Origin: Verrucomicrobiales bacterium | Lineage (GTDB): Bacteria; Verrucomicrobiota; Verrucomicrobiia; Verrucomicrobiales; Verrucomicrobiaceae | Length of the DNA: 6,710 nucleotides | Reading direction: 5' to 3' | Assembly (NCBI GenBank): GCA_003453085.1 | Contig: DMMK01000473.1 | Span: forward strand, 1 to 6,710 | In this document: piece by piece, positions 1 to 6,710 of the stretch | Layout: every line of letters starts with the position of its first letter | Position numbering within the stretch: position 1 is the first letter of the stretch | Program-made: the position numbers and the translations under genes | Notes under the pieces: model-generated | Told to the model about the DNA's origin: nothing | What the model saw: only the letters and a program-made list of their open reading frames with translations | Database searches by the model: none

Positions 1-1057
1 CCCCCTCTCCCACTTCCCCGGCATCGTCGTCACCGGCAAAGGCACGGTGCTGGCCTATGCGGAGGCCCGCATCCACGACAGCAAGGACTGGGGCGAGATT
101 GAGGTGCATCTGCGCCGCAGCATGGATGGCGGCAAGACCTGGGACAAGGCCCGCCACATTGCTCACCTGGCAGAACGTGCCGAGGGCAATCCACGCAAGA
201 AAGAGGGCGGCGAAAAAGAACAGACCGTGAACAACCCCGTGGCCATTGTGGACACGAACGGCACGATCCACTTCCTTTATTGCCTGAACTATGCGCGCTG
301 CTTTTACATGAGCAGCAGCGATGACGGCCTAACGTTCAGTTCGCCCAAAGAAATTACCGCTGCTTTTGAAGGTTTCAAACCACGCTGCCCTTGGAACGTC
401 CTGGCGACAGGTCCGGGCCACGGCATCCAAATGAAAAACGGGCGGCTCGTGGTCCCCGTGTGGCTCGCCTACGGCCCGAAACCAGGCGACCATGCCCCCT
501 CCATGACCGGAACTCTTTACAGTGATGATCACGGCCAAACCTGGAAGGCAGGCGATATCGCCGTGCCGAATGAAGGCGAATTTGCCAACCCGAATGAAAC
601 CACCCTGGCGCTGCTCGCGGACGGGCGGGTAATGCTCAACTCCCGCAGCGTCTCCCAGGCCAGCCGCCGACTCATCACCACCAGCGCGGACGGAGCCACG
701 GGCTGGAGCACACCGCGTTTTGACAGTGCCCTGTGGGAACCCATCTGCATGGGCAGCCTGACCGCCCTGCCGCAAAAACCAGGCACCCTGGTCTTTGCCA
801 ATCCCCATACACAAAAGCTGGATGCTACAGGCCAACCCATCCCGGGCGGGCGCGGCCTGCGCGAGAACCTTTCCATCAAGCTCAGTGCGAATGATGGGCA
901 GACCTGGGAAGTGAACAAGACGCTCGAATCTGGCAAGAGCGCCTATTCAGACCTCGCCGTGCTACCAGATAGCACCGTCCTTTGCTTTTACGAACGAGAC
1001 AGCCGCCTGACGATCGCGCGCTTTAATGAAGCCTGGATCCGGCAGCCTGCCCACTGA
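1..1057 (+). CDS. Sialidase-like (BNR/Asp-box) glycoside hydrolase, 5'-truncated
   Basis: This is the 3' part of an exo-sialidase-type six-bladed beta-propeller enzyme. The reading frame is open from base 2, so the GTG at 47 is internal; the missing start probably lies some 30-60 codons upstream and would include any signal peptide. Asp-box repeats are at 119-142 (SMDGGKTW), 314-337 (SSDDGLTF), 521-544 (SDDHGQTW) and 884-907 (SANDGQTW), with a degenerate one near 680-706. Residues matching the catalytic set of characterised bacterial sialidases are visible: Glu in PNETT (596-598), Arg in NSRS (644-646, 16 residues after the Glu), Arg in RENL (860-862) and the nucleophile Tyr in AYSDL (944-946, 28 residues after that Arg). 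An Asp in KDWGE is a candidate acid/base. The usual FRIP/YRIP motif reads SHFP here, so the first triad Arg appears to be His. Family membership is secure; true sialic-acid specificity is not. It converges on the large minus-strand gene. Confidence 0.88.
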   Translation, partial: PLSHFPGIVVTGKGTVLAYAEARIHDSKDWGEIEVHLRRSMDGGKTWDKARHIAHLAERAEGNPRKKEGGEKEQTVNNPVAIVDTNGTIHFLYCLNYARCFYMSSSDDGLTFSSPKEITAAFEGFKPRCPWNVLATGPGHGIQMKNGRLVVPVWLAYGPKPGDHAPSMTGTLYSDDHGQTWKAGDIAVPNEGEFANPNETTLALLADGRVMLNSRSVSQASRRLITTSADGATGWSTPRFDSALWEPICMGSLTALPQKPGTLVFANPHTQKLDATGQPIPGGRGLRENLSIKLSANDGQTWEVNKTLESGKSAYSDLAVLPDSTVLCFYERDSRLTIARFNEAWIRQPAH

Positions 1058-1086
1058 AATTACAGCCTGCCACCTGAACATGACAA

Positions 1087-1125
1087 AGGGAGGGAAGCAC
1101 GGACCGTGAACCGGCTTCCCTCCCT
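1087..1125. terminator. Bidirectional hairpin terminator between convergent genes
   Basis: A perfect 12-bp inverted repeat has arms AGGGAGGGAAGC (1087-1098) and GCTTCCCTCCCT (1114-1125). Inside it, CGG (1100-1102) can pair with CCG (1111-1113) after a one-base bulge, leaving an 8-nt loop. It lies 29 bp past the sialidase stop and 11 bp past the stop of the minus-strand gene, where a shared terminator is expected. The trailing T-tract is short on either side (CTGCTTT going right, TTTGTC going left), so it may be a strong hairpin with an imperfect U-tract or a 3'-end stabilising structure. Confidence 0.75.
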
Positions 1126-1136
1126 CTGCTTTAGCA

Positions 1137-4100
1137 TCACAAAGGATTTCCGGTTTCCTTATAGACGATGCTGAAATCGACGCTGAACCCATCGTTGCCA
1201 TCCGTTGTATTCGGACCGACACCGACATAGATGGTATCGCCTGGCTCCAGGTAACCGACGTTGCCATTGAAGTTCAATGTGGTGGCCGGGGCATAGGTGC
1301 CGCTGAAGGTGTTGGTAAAGGTCGCTCCGTTGTCGATGTCCTTGTAAACGACCACCTGGCCGCCATTGCCCAGGGCACTGCCTTGGGTGACGTAGCTGCT
1401 GTTGATGCCGTAGTAGCCTGCATACTTGACGGTATAACCAACGATGGCAAAACGGTCCACCGTCGCACCCTGGGCAGATCCTTTTCCAGGATGACCGCCA
1501 GTCGAGGTGAGGGAGCCGTAAGAGCAGAAGCTGGTAGTGTCTGGGAAAGCCAAGCCATTGGACATGTAGCGGTTCGCCGTCGGGCTCCAGTTCAGAGAGA
1601 TGTAGCCAGAGGGGTCACTGATCGCCGAGGCGGCATTCCAGCAGTAGCTCCACCCGGGCATCGGGGCCACCGGCTTGAAGTCATCACGATAGTCAGCCAC
1701 CACACGGGTGGCACCACCTGCGACCGTGAAGGTGATGGAAGACATCGTGCCGCCAGCAGGCGTGGCCTTCACCGTATGGCTGCCCGCAGTGAGAACCGCG
1801 CCCTGAAGTGGATTCCCAACGGTGCCAAACACCGCATAAGGCGGCACGGGGCGGGAGTTGGTGGCCGCAGTGTCATACTGCATCACCACAGCGCCCTGAG
1901 CGCTGTTGAGGTTGGCGCGGATCGTCAGATTGTTGCTGCCGAGACGTGCAGGGTCCACTGTGGCTCCGGCGGTCAGTTGCATGAGATCATTGCCCGTGTT
2001 CGCATCCACCACGGTGAAGGTTTGCACCACGGGTGCGGCCGTTTTGGCAGGCAGCATCCACTCGTCAATCAGCTTGCCCCCTGCGGCCAATGCGGTGGCT
2101 GTGGCGGGCTGGTTGGTGCTGTCAATGAGGCCGGCTGGGATCTGGCCATGGATGCGTTTCGGCGGCTGCATGGGCTGGCGACGATTGTCATCTGCTGCAT
2201 TGAAAGTGTTGTCCCAAGTGATGGCGTCCAGGTCCAGGCCAGGCTGTCCGGCACTGTGATGGCAGGTGAGACAGAATTTGTTCTGCACCGAGTGCGGACG
2301 GGGTGCATTGTAAAACAGCGGACCTTCGGGAAAGTGGATGCTTTGGCGGAGGGAAACCGTGCCGCTGGGAATATTGCCACGATGCACACCATTGTCCGCG
2401 CGGTAGTTGTAGAAGTTCGCATAACGGGGATGCGTGACCTCGCCATTGTGTTTCAACGCGAGCGTGATCTCATCGTGAGCCCAGGTGGGGAAGCGGTCGG
2501 CAAACTTCGTTTTGAACTCCCCCGTGTAGGCCGTGGGTAGGCCGATCAATGTGCCACCGGCGTGGTTGCAGGCCGTTTCATAATCCACCGCATGGGCGAT
2601 CATCTTGAAGTCATCCATCCAGCCGGTGAACCCCGTGACGGAACTGCCCGCAGGTTTGCCCAGCGTCAGCTTGCCCACCGTCGGCTGGAAGAGGGAGGTA
2701 TAAATGTCCTGCCAGCGATGGTAGAGAATGCCATTGAGATGAAAGTCCACCTCGGTGCCGTTTTTACGCACCTGAAAGGCGAGGTGAGCCCAGCCTGTGT
2801 CTGGCAGGAGATCATCCATGGCACTGGCCGGGGTGATGGTGCTCACCGGCGGCAGGGTGATCTTGCTGATCACGGTGCCTGCGGCATTGGCATAGAAAAG
2901 CTGGCGACGACCGCTGAGACGGATGGAGGTGCCATCTGGAAAGGTCACCAGGCGGCGTTCCACCGCATCATCCGCCGTGCGGCAGTCCACAAACATGCCA
3001 ATGTACCAGTTCTTTGAGCTCACGCTCTGGGGCTGGGTCAGCACATTGAATTCCAGGCCGATGCTGCCATTCATCCAGAAACCTTTGCCATGCACACCGC
3101 CTGTGGCGGCTGGCTCCAGGCGGCCGTTGCCGATCACCAGACCGTGCTTGGGCACCACCCAGTTCGTCGCCAGAGGGGTGGCCGCATTCTGCAGTTTCAC
3201 CGGATTCGAAAAGGTGTTCGTGCTGGTGTTCCACCCGCTGTGATGGGTGTAATAGTTCTGCCCGGTGCCCGAATTCACGAAGGTGAGCAGGCCGCTCATG
3301 TTGGCGATGATGAAGGCATCCGGATCCAGGTAATCATCAAAGGCCAGTTCATCCGTCTGCTTGCCATTGGTGATGGGCCAGGCCACATCGCGCAGGCTGA
3401 TGGGCATGAACTTGGTGCGGTAATTGAAAAGGTTTTCCAGGGAATCGATGATGTTGCCATTGTCATTTTCGCCCACTGGCATCTGCTTGGTGGCACGGCC
3501 AAAGCCGAGACGGATCTTGCCGTTTTCCGTGCCCAGGGGACCCGTGGCAGGCTGGAACAGGGTGACCATGCGCGACTGAGGCCCCATGGTGGTATCCCCT
3601 GCACCCACAGCGTAGTCCATGTCATTGTTCAGGTTGTCGAACTGCACCAGCTTGCCGTGCGTCCACAGGCCGATGATGGAAAGGCACTGATGTTTACCAC
3701 CATCTTCAGCATCATAGATCGGAGTCTCTTCCGGCACGCCAGTTTGTGGATAGCGGCTGTTGTTCCAGGTGCCGCCTGAAAGGTAGTGCAGGCGGTCAAA
3801 GCCGGCCTCAATGATGAGGTTCTTCGCGTGGCGATCCATCCAGGGATAGGAACCCCCGATGTCCTCACCATCGGGGATCAAGTTACCTTCCGTATCGCGG
3901 AAAGGCGCCCGGGCGAAACCAAACTTGTTGTTAATCCGTGTGTCATACGGCGCATGCGTGATGGGGATCAGATTCGTCCACTGCGCAGGATCTGCCGTCG
4001 CTCCGGTGGGGTAATAAGAGTACACAATGTCACAGCCCTGGGCGGCCTTGGCCACGCCCGTCACCGGATCTGTCCAGGGCATGGAACCTGCGCCCACACG

Positions 4101-4796
4101 GACCACCAGGAGACGGCCATCCCCTACGACCATCGGCTCAAACGCCTGGGCCGAAAAGCTGTAAACAGGCCCGGCCAGCGTGGTGCCTGTCTTGGTGATG
4201 GAAGTAATCGCCGCACTGGTCGTCTTGGGATTGCTCACGATCACGCGGATGGGCGTGACAAAGAACTGCGTGCGTTTGTCTGCCGTCACGGGGTCTGTCG
4301 TGTTGCTGGTGACGAAGAGCTTGATGTCATACACGTCCTGGCCGCTGCCATTCACCGTCGGCGGCGCATCATCCCACATGCAGGCATGGGACACGCCTTT
4401 GACCCCATCGGTGTATTGAAAGCGGCTGGCGGAGGCACTGGCAAAGCCGTCCATCCATTTGAAGGTCGTGCTGCTCATCGTATGAGAGCCTGCGGGATTC
4501 AGCAGAAATGGCTGAGACATCTTTTCGGGCATCATCAGCGCAAACCGTGGTGTGCCACCTTCTGTCCCGCCGCCTTCCACAATGACGCCCACTCGGCCAT
4601 CCTGCGTGACGCGCAGACCTGGCATGTGCGGGCGGGTGAAGCTGCTGTTCAGGTAAGTCGTACCGGAGTAGTTTTTGATCACACCCGTCACCTCGCGCCA
4701 AATGGCTGGAGATTCCGGGATCACCTGCTGGCTGAAAGCAGGCACACAGGGCAGACAGGCTGCCATTACGAGAGGTCGTATCCAGTTCATGGTCAT
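1137..4796 (-). CDS. Secreted multidomain protein: LamG-like domain, single c-type heme site, Ig-like domain
   Basis: A 1219-residue exported protein of unknown function. I chose the ATG at 4796 (MTMNW; a second ATG is at 4790) because it opens directly into a signal peptide: Arg7, a hydrophobic stretch, and a likely cut after AFS at residue 22. No clear Shine-Dalgarno precedes it. Residues about 25-565 match nothing I recognise; they look beta-rich and extracellular, with motifs such as GSYPWMDRHAKN. Residues about 570-735 look like a LamG/concanavalin-type sandwich, ending in the typical GWMDDFKM strand. A heme c site, CLTCH, is at residues 842-846, with Met876 in QPMQPP as a likely distal ligand and LIDEWM resembling the last cytochrome c helix. 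Residues about 920-1027 resemble an Ig/adhesin-type domain (FTVVDANTG, NLTIRANLN, PYAVFG, GSHTVKATP). Residues about 1030-1219 form a further beta-rich domain starting DYRDDF and WSYCWN. No C-terminal sorting signal or late membrane segment is visible. Domain names rest on reading, not a search. It is last in a minus-strand series after the AraC gene. Confidence 0.85.
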   Translation of the reverse strand: MTMNWIRPLVMAACLPCVPAFSQQVIPESPAIWREVTGVIKNYSGTTYLNSSFTRPHMPGLRVTQDGRVGVIVEGGGTEGGTPRFALMMPEKMSQPFLLNPAGSHTMSSTTFKWMDGFASASASRFQYTDGVKGVSHACMWDDAPPTVNGSGQDVYDIKLFVTSNTTDPVTADKRTQFFVTPIRVIVSNPKTTSAAITSITKTGTTLAGPVYSFSAQAFEPMVVGDGRLLVVRVGAGSMPWTDPVTGVAKAAQGCDIVYSYYPTGATADPAQWTNLIPITHAPYDTRINNKFGFARAPFRDTEGNLIPDGEDIGGSYPWMDRHAKNLIIEAGFDRLHYLSGGTWNNSRYPQTGVPEETPIYDAEDGGKHQCLSIIGLWTHGKLVQFDNLNNDMDYAVGAGDTTMGPQSRMVTLFQPATGPLGTENGKIRLGFGRATKQMPVGENDNGNIIDSLENLFNYRTKFMPISLRDVAWPITNGKQTDELAFDDYLDPDAFIIANMSGLLTFVNSGTGQNYYTHHSGWNTSTNTFSNPVKLQNAATPLATNWVVPKHGLVIGNGRLEPAATGGVHGKGFWMNGSIGLEFNVLTQPQSVSSKNWYIGMFVDCRTADDAVERRLVTFPDGTSIRLSGRRQLFYANAAGTVISKITLPPVSTITPASAMDDLLPDTGWAHLAFQVRKNGTEVDFHLNGILYHRWQDIYTSLFQPTVGKLTLGKPAGSSVTGFTGWMDDFKMIAHAVDYETACNHAGGTLIGLPTAYTGEFKTKFADRFPTWAHDEITLALKHNGEVTHPRYANFYNYRADNGVHRGNIPSGTVSLRQSIHFPEGPLFYNAPRPHSVQNKFCLTCHHSAGQPGLDLDAITWDNTFNAADDNRRQPMQPPKRIHGQIPAGLIDSTNQPATATALAAGGKLIDEWMLPAKTAAPVVQTFTVVDANTGNDLMQLTAGATVDPARLGSNNLTIRANLNSAQGAVVMQYDTAATNSRPVPPYAVFGTVGNPLQGAVLTAGSHTVKATPAGGTMSSITFTVAGGATRVVADYRDDFKPVAPMPGWSYCWNAASAISDPSGYISLNWSPTANRYMSNGLAFPDTTSFCSYGSLTSTGGHPGKGSAQGATVDRFAIVGYTVKYAGYYGINSSYVTQGSALGNGGQVVVYKDIDNGATFTNTFSGTYAPATTLNFNGNVGYLEPGDTIYVGVGPNTTDGNDGFSVDFSIVYKETGNPL
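2259..2273 (-). other. c-type heme attachment motif CXXCH (CLTCH) in the secreted protein
   Basis: The codons for Cys842-Leu-Thr-Cys845-His846 form a single covalent heme-binding motif. Supporting context is GLDLDAITWD just after it, Met876 in a QPMQPP segment (codon at 2169-2171) that resembles the MPP ligand loop of cytochrome domains common in planctomycetes and verrucomicrobia, and LIDEWM further on, which fits a terminal helix. The motif sits after a signal peptide, as periplasmic heme attachment needs. It is the only CXXCH in the protein, so a mono-heme site is predicted. Function beyond heme binding cannot be read from the sequence. Confidence 0.7.
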
Positions 4797-4890
4797 TGGC
4801 ACGGGTTGGGTTGGTTCCCATGAGAATAGGAAACCACGCTTCCCACCGCTTGAACGAATCGCTTGGAGATTAGAATATTTCGCTCGCCCC

Positions 4891-5862
4891 CTAGGATCGG
4901 TGACGCTGACGATAGGCCAGCGGCGCATCCCCATGCTTACCCTTAAAACAGCGCAGCAGATGGCTCTGGTCCGCAAAGCCGGTCATGTGCGCAATGGTGG
5001 CCACCGAGTCATCTGTCTCGCGCAGCAGCTTGGCCGCACGCTCCACCCGCAGTTCCCGCACATACTGGGCAAAACCCCAGCCGGTGGTCTCTTTGAAAAA
5101 GGCCCGGAACCGGCTGGTGCTCATGCCCGCTGCGCGCGCCGCTTCAGGCTGGGAAAGGGACTCATGCGCATGCAGTGAAACGTAGTCCAGAGATCGGCGC
5201 AGCCGCTCCTCCCGCACCGCCCGGTCCGTGGTGGGAATACTTTGGCTGGAGGCTGCGGCAAAGGCCTGCCGCATCTGGAACAAAACGGCCATGAAATGAA
5301 ATTTCAAAGCCACCCATCGTTCCTCCCCGACCTCCGCCTGGAACCAAGATTGAGCGAGGCGCAACAGGGCCTCATGCACGGCAGGGGCCAGAGGATTGTC
5401 CGCCTTCAGGAGTGGCAGCACCCCTGCACGGCGACGGTCCCAGGGCAGCAGAAATCCCAGGTCCACCACGGCCCCGGCCTGCGCCACCAGATGGGCCGGA
5501 AACAGGATGACGAAGGCCGTATGGGCTGCATCCATGCGCATGACCCCGTGGATCTTCAACGGATCCACGATGACCACATCACCCGGGTCAAAAAGGAAGC
5601 GATCATTGCCACTGCGAAAGTCCCCTCGGCCGCTCAAGGCCACAAAGAACTCATAGTAGTCATGCCAGTGCATCCAGTTTTCCCCTACCATGCGGCGGTA
5701 GCCCGGATACTGCTGCAGGCTCATGATCAAAGGCAGCGGCTCAGGGAACCGCCGCCCTAAATAGCGCCGTGAATCAATGCGCCCGGAAAGATCAAAGATC
5801 TCCGCCTTCTGGGTCGCTAAAAACGCCAGCAGATCCGCTGTCGCAGCAGGCAGTGCTTTCAT
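4891..5862 (-). CDS. AraC-family transcriptional regulator with N-terminal cupin sensor domain
   Basis: A complete 323-residue AraC/XylS-type regulator, a usual length for the family. The N-terminal half is a cupin-like ligand-binding domain: HWHDYYEFF (His65, His67, Glu71), the turn FDPGDVVIVDP (residues 91-101) and His105 in KIHG. The C-terminal DNA-binding domain carries two helix-turn-helix units, the first at about 236-257 (SQPEAARAAGMSTSRFRAFF) and the second at about 285-306 (VATIAHMTGFADQSHLLRCF), with the usual family ending PLAYRQRHR. The ATG at 5862 is the only good start, but it has no clear Shine-Dalgarno sequence. Cupin-type members often sense sugars or other small molecules and activate nearby catabolic genes. 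It lies 28 bp after the aldo/keto reductase and 94 bp before the large secreted protein, so one or both are plausible targets. The ligand is unknown. Confidence 0.93.
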   Translation of the reverse strand: MKALPAATADLLAFLATQKAEIFDLSGRIDSRRYLGRRFPEPLPLIMSLQQYPGYRRMVGENWMHWHDYYEFFVALSGRGDFRSGNDRFLFDPGDVVIVDPLKIHGVMRMDAAHTAFVILFPAHLVAQAGAVVDLGFLLPWDRRRAGVLPLLKADNPLAPAVHEALLRLAQSWFQAEVGEERWVALKFHFMAVLFQMRQAFAAASSQSIPTTDRAVREERLRRSLDYVSLHAHESLSQPEAARAAGMSTSRFRAFFKETTGWGFAQYVRELRVERAAKLLRETDDSVATIAHMTGFADQSHLLRCFKGKHGDAPLAYRQRHRS

Positions 5863-5890
5863 GGTTCACATTGCGCCAAAGCCCGTCATT

Positions 5891-6710
5891 TCAAGGAACG
5901 CCATGGCCCTGGGCCGCTTCCCAGAGGCCATACCAGTCTTCCCGCTCCAGCCGGATGTCGGCGGCTTGGGCTGTGGCGATGAGCCGCTCCAGCTTGTTTG
6001 TGCCAATGATGGGCAAGGGCTGGGACGGATGGGCCAAAATCCAGGCATAGGCAAGCTGGTCCAAGGTGGCATTCCCGTACTTGGCAGACAGTTCCACCGC
6101 CTTTTTTAGCAAACGAGCACCCGCCGGGTCTTGAGGATTCATGAGCGCTCCTTTGGCCAGCGGAGACCATGCCATCGGCTTGATGCCCAGCTTCTGACAC
6201 TGGTCTGCCGTGCCGTCATAGATCGGGTCCATGTGCAGCAGGCTGAATTCAATCTGGTTGGTGACCAGCGGCTGGTCCATCCGCGAATTCAGCAGCTCAA
6301 ACTGATGCACGTTGTAGTTGGATACGCCGGCACTGCGGATTTTGCCTTCCTTGAGCAGGCGGTTCAGGCCTTCGGCCGTTTCATCAGCTGAAGTGAGCCA
6401 GTCAGGCCGATGCACCAGCAGCAGATCAATGTAGTCCGTCCCCAGCAGGCGCAGCGATTTCTCAGCGCTCTTCACGATCCGGGCCGCCGTGGTGTTGTAA
6501 TGGGCCACCTTGCGGTCAGGGTGAAAATCACAAGGCACGTAGATGCCTGACTTGGTCACGATCTCAAATTTCTCGCGCAGACCTGGCTCCTTTTTCAAAG
6601 TCTCACCGATGAATTCCTCAACGCGATAGAGGCCATAGATTTCAGCGGTGTCCAGCGTGGTAATCCCCAGGTCCAGGCAGGCATGGAGACGCTTCAGAAG
6701 ATCGTCCGAG
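5891..6710 (-). CDS. ydhF: Aldo/keto reductase, YdhF-type oxidoreductase, N-terminus outside window
   Basis: A cytoplasmic TIM-barrel NAD(P)H-dependent carbonyl reductase of the aldo/keto reductase superfamily. The frame stays open to the right edge; a TTG at 6598 is an internal Leu codon, not the start. Of the roughly 300 residues usual for the family, 272 are visible. The catalytic tetrad is intact, numbered from the window edge: Asp20 and Tyr25 in LDTAEIYG, Lys53 in IVTKSG and His100 in LLVHRPD. GVSNYN, TNQIEFS, MAWSPLAKG and the cofactor-binding segment PLPIIGTNKLERL follow in the family order. The layout and the ending (AAQGHGVP against AALGYDVP as I recall it for E. coli) resemble YdhF, so the symbol marks a homologue, not a proven orthologue. 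The substrate is unknown. It is the most upstream visible gene of the minus-strand series, and its promoter is outside the window. Confidence 0.93.
   Translation of the reverse strand, partial: SDDLLKRLHACLDLGITTLDTAEIYGLYRVEEFIGETLKKEPGLREKFEIVTKSGIYVPCDFHPDRKVAHYNTTAARIVKSAEKSLRLLGTDYIDLLLVHRPDWLTSADETAEGLNRLLKEGKIRSAGVSNYNVHQFELLNSRMDQPLVTNQIEFSLLHMDPIYDGTADQCQKLGIKPMAWSPLAKGALMNPQDPAGARLLKKAVELSAKYGNATLDQLAYAWILAHPSQPLPIIGTNKLERLIATAQAADIRLEREDWYGLWEAAQGHGVP

Noticed and set aside
4745..4765. Possible lipoprotein signal (VMAAC, Cys14) in the secreted protein
   Set aside because: The -3 residue is Met rather than the usual Leu, and a good type I cleavage site follows at AFS, so ordinary secretion is more likely.
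3786..4823. Long plus-strand open frame of 345 codons opposite the secreted protein
   Set aside because: It is rich in Arg, His and Gly, has no recognisable domain, and lies antisense to a gene with convincing domains. The same holds for the long plus-strand frames at 1383-2540 and 3090-3779.
4824..4854. Possible minus-strand promoter: TATTCT (4829-4824) with TTCAAG (4854-4849)
   Set aside because: The spacer is 19 bp and the boxes match consensus at only 4/6 and 3/6 positions; another TATTCT at 4877-4872 shows how easily such matches arise. Too weak to list.
4797..4976. Extended N-terminus of the secreted protein, from an upstream start at 4976
   Set aside because: It would overlap the end of the AraC gene by 86 bp and place about 60 polar, basic residues before an otherwise standard signal peptide.
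5242..5760. Plus-strand open frame of 172 codons opposite the AraC gene
   Set aside because: It is antisense to a clear AraC-family protein and has no family resemblance of its own.
5867..5890. Seven-codon mini-ORF (MTGFGAM) just upstream of the AraC start
   Set aside because: It fits the gap after the reductase stop and ends a few bases before the AraC ATG, but it is too short to tell from chance and has no ribosome binding site.

Overview
The window looks like a piece of a PVC-group bacterial chromosome, most likely a verrucomicrobium and less likely a planctomycete. This is inferred from protein style, not from a marker gene: a sialidase-type Asp-box protein, a very large secreted protein that joins a LamG-like fold to a single c-type heme site and Ig-like modules, and moderately high GC. 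Ribosome binding sites are weak or absent ahead of the starts that can be seen. Coding density is high, and no tRNA, rRNA, mobile element, CRISPR array or long empty stretch was seen.

Layout. The left edge (1-1057, plus strand) holds the 3' part of a sialidase/BNR-repeat hydrolase whose N-terminus is outside the window. A 79-bp convergent gap (1058-1136) contains a strong GC-rich hairpin that probably terminates transcription from both sides. Everything else is on the minus strand. Read in its own direction it is: an aldo/keto reductase of the E. coli YdhF type (enters from the right edge, ends at 5891), a 28-bp gap, an AraC-family regulator with a cupin sensor domain (5862-4891), a 94-bp gap, and a 1219-residue exported multidomain protein (4796-1137).

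How the genes may work together. The three minus-strand genes are close enough to be one transcription unit, though the 94-bp gap could hold a separate promoter. A plausible reading is a small carbohydrate-responsive locus: a cupin-AraC regulator senses a sugar-like ligand, a cytoplasmic NAD(P)H oxidoreductase handles a carbonyl compound, and the secreted LamG/cytochrome-type protein and perhaps the convergent sialidase-like enzyme act outside the cytoplasm. This link is inference from proximity only.

The most unusual item is the 1219-residue protein. About 545 residues of unrecognised N-terminal sequence come first, then a LamG-like domain, one CXXCH heme site with a plausible Met ligand, an Ig/adhesin-like domain and a C-terminal beta-rich domain. 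The second is the sialidase-like protein, which keeps most catalytic residues but has His where the first arginine of the triad is expected.
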